Shown here one piece after another: positions 57,652-64,000 of a stretch of DNA of 64,000 nucleotides. The stretch is from an uncultured Acetatifactor sp. (lineage in GTDB: Bacteria > Bacillota > Clostridia > Lachnospirales > Lachnospiraceae), in the NCBI GenBank assembly GCA_934433135.1, contig CAKRZO010000020.1:4247-68246 (forward strand), in the 5' to 3' direction. Position numbers and translations under genes: made by a program. How positions within the stretch are numbered: the stretch's first letter is position 1; each line of letters starts with the position of its first letter. Below the pieces are notes generated by a model that had not been told where the DNA came from, ran no database searches, and saw only the letters and a list, made by a program, of their open reading frames with translations.

Positions 57652-60600
57652 ATGGCTATGGATGAGATGAGAGCATATGCATTGTCCGGATTTTCCGCAA
57701 GAAAGAAAAGTATCCTGACGGTTCCGGAAGAGACGGGAACCTGTTTGATTTGTCCGGGACAGGATGCGGACGGATGTTTTGCAATCGATTATACAGGTGA
57801 GGAACCGCTCCTTGGCTTTCTTACTTCTTCGGACACCAGGATGGAATGCCTGTCAGAACGGATCAAAGGGGAAGAGAGGACTGTTTTTTACCGCGTACAC
57901 GGAAGTGGGCTGCAGAATGGAGAAGAAATAAAAGGAGAATGGACACTTGTCGCAAACAGTGGAGAATATCGGATTCCTTTTCTGATAAAAGCGAAAGATG
58001 CAACGCTTGAAAGCTCCCAGGGAGAATGGAAGAACCTGCAGGAGTTTGCTTTGTTTGCCAAAAAGAATTTTTCGGAAGCGGCGCGTCTGTTCGCCGAGGG
58101 AAAAGTGGAGAGAATACTGACGGATCCTTACCAGATCATCTGCCAACGGGGGCTTAGAGAAGGAAGAGACCGACAGTATGAACTGGAGGAGTTCCTTCTT
58201 GCAACCGGTCAGAAACAGCCGGTATCCTTTTTTACACCGGTGAAGCAGCCGAAAGTTGTCTGCAGAGAAGAAGAGACCCGGATCCTTCTTCCTATTGTAA
58301 GGAACGGATGGGGATATACAGCCCTGAAAGTGCAGACAACAGGGAAATTTATTAAGACAGAAAAGGAACTTTTAACAGAAGATGATTTTGTAGGAAGCCA
58401 GTGTGAACTTACGGTCTTGATCCGGAAAGAAGAACTGCATGGAGGGTGCAATTTCGGGCAGATTGAGCTGACCGATGACTTTTGCCGTATCAGCATTCCG
58501 GTTCTGGCCCGGAAAGAGGAAGAAAGAAACGAAGCAAGACAGGAAGAAAAGGCAAAAGAACGGAACCGGCAGAAAGTAATGATACGATTGATGCGTCTGT
58601 ATATCGGACTTCGCCTGCATCCGTACAAAGAAAGTGAAAAGAAGACCTGTCTGAAAGAGGCAGAGAAGCTGATAGAGGGGCTTGTGGCAGGAGAGGAACT
58701 GGATGTAGAGGTAAGATTGTACCAGGCCCATCTTTTTATATTGCAGGAAAGATACTGGGAAGCAGGATGGGTTCTGAAACATTGCAGGGAAGAGATTGAA
58801 CAGAATCAGCAGGACTGGCCGGAAATTTATGCCTATATGCTTTATCTGTACCGGTTTCTTATACAATCCGGTCAGGTGCGGGAGGAAGAGGGTGAATGGC
58901 AGGATACGGAAGGAGAGATCCGCAGACTGTACCGGATGCATTCGGATTCCTGGAGAATTGCCTGGATGTATCTGTGCACCGGTGCCAGATTTGCAGATCG
59001 GGGCAGACAGGGAGCTGCCTGCCCGGGATGGGATCTATTGCTCAGCCAGTACCGACAGGGAGGATACAGCCCGCTTTTGTATCTGGAAGCCTTGCAATAT
59101 CTGAATGAGGATCCTTCTCTGCTTCGAAAAATCGGAAAGTTTGAGCTGCAGGTACTTTTTTTCGGAAGCAAATATCATGCATTAAGCAAAGAACTGGTTG
59201 CACAACTTGCTTATACGGCGGGAATGGTGAGGGAGAAGCAGTCGCTTTTACTGGAAGCCTTGAAAAATTGTTACCGGAAAGAAGAAAGCGATGATATTTT
59301 ACAGGAGATCTGCGCACAGCTTATTAAGGGCGGCAAGGTGAAACAGGAGGCGTTTGAATGGTATAAAAGAGGTCTGGAAAAGGATTTGCGACTTACCAAA
59401 CTGTATGAATACTATATGATGTCTGCACCGCGCAGGAAGGATCTGCTGCTGGACAAGAAAGCATTGTATTATTTTTCTTATGAAAATACACTGAACAGAG
59501 AGCAGACGGCTTTTTTGTATCGTTATGTGTTGAAACATAAAGAAGAGCTGGGAGAGCTTTTTGACAGCTATCGGGACAGAATGCGGGAATTTGCCCGAGA
59601 GCAGTTTGGAAATATGCGTATGAATCCGGATCTGGCAGCTTTGTACCGGGCATTTTTAAAACCGGAAGAAATGCAGGAAAGAGAATTGGCCATTTATTCC
59701 AGGATGGGATTCGCTTTCTGGTTTCAGACGAAAGAAGAAAAGATCAGAAGAGTTCTTTGCTATGATAACAATCTTGCAAAGTGCCGGAGTTATTCTCTAA
59801 GTAACGGAAAGACCTGGCTGCCGATTTATGAGAAGGATACTCTGATTTTGCTGGAAGATGAAGAAGGAAAATATTACAGAAAACGCATTCCGTATACCCT
59901 TGAGAGACTGATGAGTCCGAACGAAGCAGTATTTTTGTGCGATCCGGATACGGAAGGACTGGATCCGGATTTCCTTGCGGTTTTATGGAAGAGACAGACA
60001 AAGCAGGAGGAACTTTCGGATGCGGTGATCCGTTGCGGGTGTCTGCTGACGGAAAGCATGGAATACGCACAAACCTTCCGACAGGAAGTCTACCCGAGAC
60101 TGCTCCGGGAATTGGAAAAAAGAAAAAAGACGGGAACTTACCGTTTTTATCTGGAAGCCTTGCAGCCTGCAGGTTTAAACCGGGCAAACCGGGAAAAAGT
60201 ATTTTCACTGCTGGTAGAGGAAGGGCTTTATAACCGGGCGCTGGAATGGGTAAGAATTCTGGAGCCGGAATATCTGCCGGCCGATTCCCTTGGCTTATTG
60301 CTGGAACAGGTTTTAACGGAAGAAACGGATGGGCAGGATAAAGCAATCCGTCAGGCCGCGGAGAATGCATGGCAGCGTGGAATTTGCCCGGGGAGTGTTT
60401 TGCGGTATCTGGCCGGGAACGGCAAGGGTTCCTTGGAGAAACTGTTCCGGATCCGAAAACTGTGCGTGGAAAAGGAGAGGGAGGGAGGACTTCTCAAAGA
60501 AGCCTTCTATCCATGTACTGATAATCTGTCCGAAAGGATGTTGATACAGGCACTTTTTACCGGCGGTGGGAACAGTCAGGTGACGGGCGGCTGCAGTGCA

Positions 60601-61479
60601 GAGAGCGGTTGTGAGTCTGTGGATGGCCGTCTGCAGGAAGTCTTCCGCAGTTTTTACAGGCGATGCCCGGAAAGTCCGGTTGTGTCCTGGTTTTGCAGAT
60701 ACAGCGCGAGAGAATATCTTTTGCAAAACAGATTGCCGGATGGCCTGGTTTTTACGGCTATCGGGAAAAGAGCAAAGGAGTCAGAAGAAGCGGCATTTCC
60801 GGAAAAACGGGGAGAAAATCTGCTGACGGAAGAGAAACTTGCCTTTTTAAAATATTACGGAGAAGTAAAGAAACAGGCAGAGGAAGGAACGCAGTGTTTG
60901 CTGGAAACTTTTTTAACGGAGATGCTGAACAGGGGGATTGCGATGAAGTGCTTTTTAACGCTTCCGGTAAGAGCAGAGTTGCTGATTCCCTTGCAGGATA
61001 AGCAGATTCTGGAATATTACGGAGAAGAGAAAGAGGAAGTCTTCGTTTATTATCGGATCAGCAGTCGTCAGGATAGCGGTGAATACCGCAGACGGGAAAT
61101 GAAGGAAAGCGTTCCCGGAATGTATGTTGCGAAGTTCGTTCTCTTTTACGGCGAAAAACTGGATTATTATATTGCCGTGGAAAAGGACGGCATGATAAGG
61201 CGTGCGGACCAGGGCAGCCGGGGAAGTCAGAAAAAATGTTTGGCCGGGGAAGGCGCGGAAAGCCGGGGCAGCGAAGGGGATGTCGGGAAAGGCCGTCAGA
61301 CGGATGGAGCCGGGTGCATTATGCAGGAAGAAAAGGAACCGGGAGAGGATTGCAGTTATGAACGGCTGAATGATATCCTGATTGCGCAGGAACTGGAAGA
61401 GTGGGAGGAAATGGACAGGCTTATTTTGGAGTACGTCAGGAGAAAGAAGATTGCGCAGGATGTATTTTCCATTCTGTAG
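57652..61479 (+). CDS. DUF5717 family protein
   Basis: About 1275 residues, soluble, no signal peptide or membrane helix. The N-terminal 160 residues and a region near 190-300 look beta-rich; from about 310 the protein is helical with TPR-like repeats (KEAEKLIEGLVAGEELDVEVRLYQAHLFILQERYWEAGWVLKHC). A low-complexity Gly/Arg/Glu stretch lies near the end. DUF5717 is known mainly from Lachnospiraceae, always uncharacterised. ATG 57658 is an alternative start. First of a three-gene operon. Confidence 0.8.
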   Translation: MAMDEMRAYALSGFSARKKSILTVPEETGTCLICPGQDADGCFAIDYTGEEPLLGFLTSSDTRMECLSERIKGEERTVFYRVHGSGLQNGEEIKGEWTLVANSGEYRIPFLIKAKDATLESSQGEWKNLQEFALFAKKNFSEAARLFAEGKVERILTDPYQIICQRGLREGRDRQYELEEFLLATGQKQPVSFFTPVKQPKVVCREEETRILLPIVRNGWGYTALKVQTTGKFIKTEKELLTEDDFVGSQCELTVLIRKEELHGGCNFGQIELTDDFCRISIPVLARKEEERNEARQEEKAKERNRQKVMIRLMRLYIGLRLHPYKESEKKTCLKEAEKLIEGLVAGEELDVEVRLYQAHLFILQERYWEAGWVLKHCREEIEQNQQDWPEIYAYMLYLYRFLIQSGQVREEEGEWQDTEGEIRRLYRMHSDSWRIAWMYLCTGARFADRGRQGAACPGWDLLLSQYRQGGYSPLLYLEALQYLNEDPSLLRKIGKFELQVLFFGSKYHALSKELVAQLAYTAGMVREKQSLLLEALKNCYRKEESDDILQEICAQLIKGGKVKQEAFEWYKRGLEKDLRLTKLYEYYMMSAPRRKDLLLDKKALYYFSYENTLNREQTAFLYRYVLKHKEELGELFDSYRDRMREFAREQFGNMRMNPDLAALYRAFLKPEEMQERELAIYSRMGFAFWFQTKEEKIRRVLCYDNNLAKCRSYSLSNGKTWLPIYEKDTLILLEDEEGKYYRKRIPYTLERLMSPNEAVFLCDPDTEGLDPDFLAVLWKRQTKQEELSDAVIRCGCLLTESMEYAQTFRQEVYPRLLRELEKRKKTGTYRFYLEALQPAGLNRANREKVFSLLVEEGLYNRALEWVRILEPEYLPADSLGLLLEQVLTEETDGQDKAIRQAAENAWQRGICPGSVLRYLAGNGKGSLEKLFRIRKLCVEKEREGGLLKEAFYPCTDNLSERMLIQALFTGGGNSQVTGGCSAESGCESVDGRLQEVFRSFYRRCPESPVVSWFCRYSAREYLLQNRLPDGLVFTAIGKRAKESEEAAFPEKRGENLLTEEKLAFLKYYGEVKKQAEEGTQCLLETFLTEMLNRGIAMKCFLTLPVRAELLIPLQDKQILEYYGEEKEEVFVYYRISSRQDSGEYRRREMKESVPGMYVAKFVLFYGEKLDYYIAVEKDGMIRRADQGSRGSQKKCLAGEGAESRGSEGDVGKGRQTDGAGCIMQEEKEPGEDCSYERLNDILIAQELEEWEEMDRLILEYVRRKKIAQDVFSIL

Positions 61480-61519
61480 CGGTCCGGCGAGCGGGATAAA
61501 GGAGGAGGCAGAAAGCGGT

Positions 61520-62743
61520 ATGGGATTAAAACCGGGTGGAAAAAAGATTGTAGGATATGAACTGGGGGAAGATTATGTCCATATCAGTTATTATACTTCC
61601 GGCGACAGCAAAGTGGAAACAGTATCCTGCGTGCCGGGGGAAGAGGTCTACGGAATTGAGGCCATACTTTGCAAGCGGTGCGGAAGCAATCAGTGGCTTT
61701 TCGGAAAAGAGGCGCTGCGCACTGCGCAAATGAAAGAAGGAATTCCGGTAGAACACATTTTCCGGCTTGCTATGGAAAAGGAACCTCTTTTGATTGAAGG
61801 AGAAAAGTATGATCCGGCAGCTTTACTTGCCCTCTTTTTAAAAAAGACATTAAGTCTGATACCGGGGGGCATCGGGCAGATAGCGGCGTTAATGTTTACC
61901 GGCAGGCAGATGAATCAGGACTTTATCGAGGTGTTGAACACGGCGCTTATGCCTTTAGGTCTTAAAACCGGAAAAATCTGTTTCCAAAGCTATGAAGACA
62001 GTTGCTATCAGTACCTTCTGCATGAGCCGGAGGAACTGTGGCACTATGGCTCTTTGCTTGCGTTCCAAGAGGGTGACAGGCTTCACCTGTATCGGATGAG
62101 CGTAAACCACAGAAGCGTGCCGGCAGCAGTTTCCGTGCAATATAAGAGTACGGATTTTACGGGAAACGATTCGGAATTCTTAAAGATTTTACAGTCGGTC
62201 TGTGAAGGACAGCTTCTGTCTTCCGTCTATCTGGTCGGAGAAAAGTTGGCGGAAAATTCTTTTGGGGAGACCTTAGCTTATTTGTGCCATGGGAGAAGAG
62301 TTTTTCAGGGAAGCAATCTGTTCAGCAAGGGAGCGGTGCTTGGCATGATGGAAAGAATCCGCCGGAGCGCCGCAGGAAAAAAATATGTTTTCCTGGGAGA
62401 AGACAAACTGAAAGTCAATATCGGCATGTATCTGGATAAAAGAGACGGGAAAGGATACTTTGCTTTGATTGATGCAGGTGTCAATTGGTATGAGGCACAA
62501 AAAGAAGCGGAACTGTATCTGCAGAAAGGAAATCGCCTGGAGCTTACGTTAACGCCCTTAGACGGAAGAAAAGGAAAAACGGCAGAAATTACATTGGACG
62601 GACTGCCTGTGGGACCTGCACGGATTTTATTGAGTCTTAAGATGCTTTCGAAAGGGGAATTGGAGATTACGGCCAAGGATCTGGGATTCGGAGAATTCCG
62701 AAAGGCGACGGAGCGGGTTTTCAGGGAAAAGATAGTGCTTTAA
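61520..62743 (+). CDS. DUF5716 family protein, Hsp70/actin-like fold
   Basis: 407 residues starting behind GGAGGAGG. KIVGYELGEDYVHISYYT resembles the phosphate-1 loop of actin-like ATPases (usual DxG is ExG here), VYLVGEKLAENSFGETLAYLCHGRRVFQGSNLFSKGAVLGM resembles the adenosine region, and the C-terminal GNRLELTLTPLDGRKGKTAEITLDGLP and KDLGFGEFRKAT resemble Hsp70 relatives. Probably a nucleotide-dependent scaffold or chaperone working with the TPR neighbours. Confidence 0.75.
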   Translation: MGLKPGGKKIVGYELGEDYVHISYYTSGDSKVETVSCVPGEEVYGIEAILCKRCGSNQWLFGKEALRTAQMKEGIPVEHIFRLAMEKEPLLIEGEKYDPAALLALFLKKTLSLIPGGIGQIAALMFTGRQMNQDFIEVLNTALMPLGLKTGKICFQSYEDSCYQYLLHEPEELWHYGSLLAFQEGDRLHLYRMSVNHRSVPAAVSVQYKSTDFTGNDSEFLKILQSVCEGQLLSSVYLVGEKLAENSFGETLAYLCHGRRVFQGSNLFSKGAVLGMMERIRRSAAGKKYVFLGEDKLKVNIGMYLDKRDGKGYFALIDAGVNWYEAQKEAELYLQKGNRLELTLTPLDGRKGKTAEITLDGLPVGPARILLSLKMLSKGELEITAKDLGFGEFRKATERVFREKIVL

Positions 62744-62767
62744 AAGCGTCTGCGGAATGGAGGAAGT

Positions 62768-63682
62768 ATGAGAATAACCAGATGTACGGGGAAATATGTG
62801 GAACAGCCTTATGAAATAAAAGCTTCCGGCAGCCGGGTTTACTGTATCGAAGAGCTTTGTTACGGTATCAAAGAAAATGCTTTTTTGCTGGATGCCGGGA
62901 TTATGAAGGATGATCTGGTGGATTGGCTCCGGGAAGAATGCGGGCTTGCGGAATTAGCGGACAGTCTGTACCGGATGATTCACCGGAAAGGTTCGCTGAG
63001 TACCTTTATCAGTACCATCCTGGATTATGCGGATTTTTATGATCCGGAAACCATTCGGCAGGTCAGTGCTGTCTTAAGGCAGGGAGCCGGGCTGAAACCG
63101 GAAGAGAAGAAAAAGCTTCGGGCGGATTATCTTCTCCGAAAGGGAAGATATGAGGAGGCGCTGACGGAGTACAGCCGGATGATCCTGAAAATAGAAAAAC
63201 AGATTCCGGGAAAAGATGACATGCAGGAAAGCGGACTGCGGGAGAATGGGAATGCTTCCATGAAGCTGTTAGCAAAACTTTATCATAATAAGGGAACCGC
63301 TCTGGCTTCCATGATGTATTATGAACAGGCTAAAACTGCTTACGAACGGGCGTACCTTCTGGGACGGGAAGAGGAAAGCCTTGTCTGCTGCCTTGCCGCT
63401 GAAAAACTATGCTCCCGGGAAGCGCATACACAGGCGGAAAACAGGGAAAATCGGAATCTTTCGGGAAGCATAACCGTTGGGCTGTCAGAACAGGAGACGG
63501 GAAGAGAAGCAGAAAAAGAAGCCCGGATAGCGGCGGAGAAAAAAGCAGACATGCGCCTTGCGAAAGTGACTACGGAAGCAGTAAGGCAGCAGCTGGAAAA
63601 GAAGTATGGATCGGATCAAAAGCAAACCCGCGGGATACTTTCCCGGGAACTGACAGACAACTACCGGGTGGGGGCGCTGTGA
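62768..63682 (+). CDS. TPR-containing protein of the DUF5716/DUF5717 operon
   Basis: 304 residues. Two TPR-like units are visible: RADYLLRKGRYEEALTEYSRMIL (about 118-140) and AKLYHNKGTALASMMYYEQAKTAYERAYLLG (about 165-197). The C-terminal 100 residues are charged coiled coil. The N-terminal 100 residues are unrecognised. GGAGG precedes the start and spacing to DUF5716 is 24 bases. Confidence 0.7.
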   Translation: MRITRCTGKYVEQPYEIKASGSRVYCIEELCYGIKENAFLLDAGIMKDDLVDWLREECGLAELADSLYRMIHRKGSLSTFISTILDYADFYDPETIRQVSAVLRQGAGLKPEEKKKLRADYLLRKGRYEEALTEYSRMILKIEKQIPGKDDMQESGLRENGNASMKLLAKLYHNKGTALASMMYYEQAKTAYERAYLLGREEESLVCCLAAEKLCSREAHTQAENRENRNLSGSITVGLSEQETGREAEKEARIAAEKKADMRLAKVTTEAVRQQLEKKYGSDQKQTRGILSRELTDNYRVGAL

Positions 63683-63701
63683 GCCGATTCAACGCACCAT
63701 T

Positions 63702-63838
63702 CAGTTCACCGCCATTTAGTTCACCGCGCCATTCGCAAAACCGCGCTTTCAGTGCTTTCCCGCTGCTTCGCAGCTGTTTGTCGTATCTGTAAGATGCGAT
63801 GCTCATATGACCTGGCGCTCCCTTCGACGAGTGAACTG
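63702..63838. mobile_element. MITE-like repeat, copy B (inverted relative to copy A)
   Basis: Bounded by CAGTTCA and TGAACTG. 63726-63779 is the reverse complement of 48982-49034 with few changes. A second GTTCACCG unit near 63718 suggests a nested end. It lies directly upstream of the tRNA-Arg promoter. Confidence 0.7.
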
Positions 63839-63860
63839 AAAAATAAAATAAAAAATAATC

Positions 63861-63889
63861 TTGACTTTTGTCAGGGAATGCGGTACAAT
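63861..63889 (+). promoter_or_regulatory. tRNA-Arg(ACG) promoter
   Basis: TTGACT, 17-nt spacer, TACAAT, 37 bases before the tRNA. Confidence 0.75.
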
Positions 63890-63925
63890 ACATCATGTTG
63901 CAGGTGATGAGGTCTGACAACAGAT

Positions 63926-63999
63926 GTGCGTTTAGCTCAGCTGGATAGAGCGTTTGGCTACGGACCAAAAGGTCGGGGGTTCGAATCCTCTAACGCACG
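63926..63999 (+). tRNA. tRNA-Arg (anticodon ACG)
   Basis: Acceptor GTGCGTT/AACGCAC, anticodon arm TTTGG-CTACGGA-CCAAA, and T-arm CGGGGGTTCGAATCCTCT. Complete just before the window end. Confidence 0.95.
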
Positions 64000-64000
64000 T

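Noticed and set aside
61382..61519. 46-codon extension of the DUF5716 protein
   Set aside because: It overlaps the DUF5717 end in another frame; the GGAGGAGG site at about 61500 supports the start at 61520.

Overview
The window is a stretch of a low-to-mid GC Clostridia chromosome, most probably Lachnospiraceae. This rests on the gene families (DUF5716/DUF5717 pair, DUF1700 protein, M18 aminopeptidase, CYTH protein, MATE pumps), consensus TTGACA-17-TATAAT promoters on tRNA genes, and strong AGGAGG ribosome sites. A complete siphovirus-type prophage of about 37 kb is inserted directly behind a tRNA-Lys gene. Species cannot be named from the sequence alone.

Left host flank (1-11492): end of purA with an overlapping LysR regulator; a small membrane protein; an operon for surface polysaccharide (SEC-C protein, membrane-bound nucleotide-sugar 4,6-dehydratase, NAD-dependent epimerase, glycosyltransferase, DUF1700 protein); an Asn-rich microprotein beside a long palindrome; a THUMP RNA methyltransferase, an XTP/dITP pyrophosphatase and a YfcE-type phosphoesterase in overlapping order; then five tRNA genes (Pro, Arg, His, Gln, Lys).

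Prophage (about 11495-48827): a leftward lysogeny block (serine recombinase, TM2-domain protein, XRE repressor) faces a rightward early operon across a shared operator region. Early genes include an HUH replication protein, a degenerate RNase H-like protein, a PP-loop enzyme, HNH, SleB-type hydrolase, MazG-like, HD and SSB proteins, and end in a sigma-like late activator. The late operon follows in standard order: terminase small and large subunits, portal, minor capsid protein with an Ntox50-type C-terminus, a DUF2829/Tad2-like protein, scaffold, major capsid, connectors, tail tube, two tail chaperones joined by a possible -1 frameshift, tape measure, distal tail proteins, a variable tail protein, holins, endolysin and a SPOR-like protein.

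The most notable content is a diversity-generating retroelement (DGR) relic. Two genes 23 kb apart end in gap-free homologous 147-nt variable repeats, each followed by a conserved tail and a GC-rich hairpin. Beside the second lies one ORF that fuses an Avd-like four-helix domain in frame to the C-terminal part of a DGR reverse transcriptase. The catalytic palm and the template repeat are missing, as expected from a deletion across the usual avd-TR-RT order.

Right host flank (about 48828-64000): a MATE pump, tRNA-Leu, CYTH protein, a second MATE pump, DJ-1 family protein, M18 aminopeptidase, AraC regulator, S8 protease, the DUF5717-DUF5716-TPR gene triad and tRNA-Arg. Two inverted copies of a MITE-like repeat with CAGTTCA/TGAACTG ends lie at 48889-49044 and 63702-63838.
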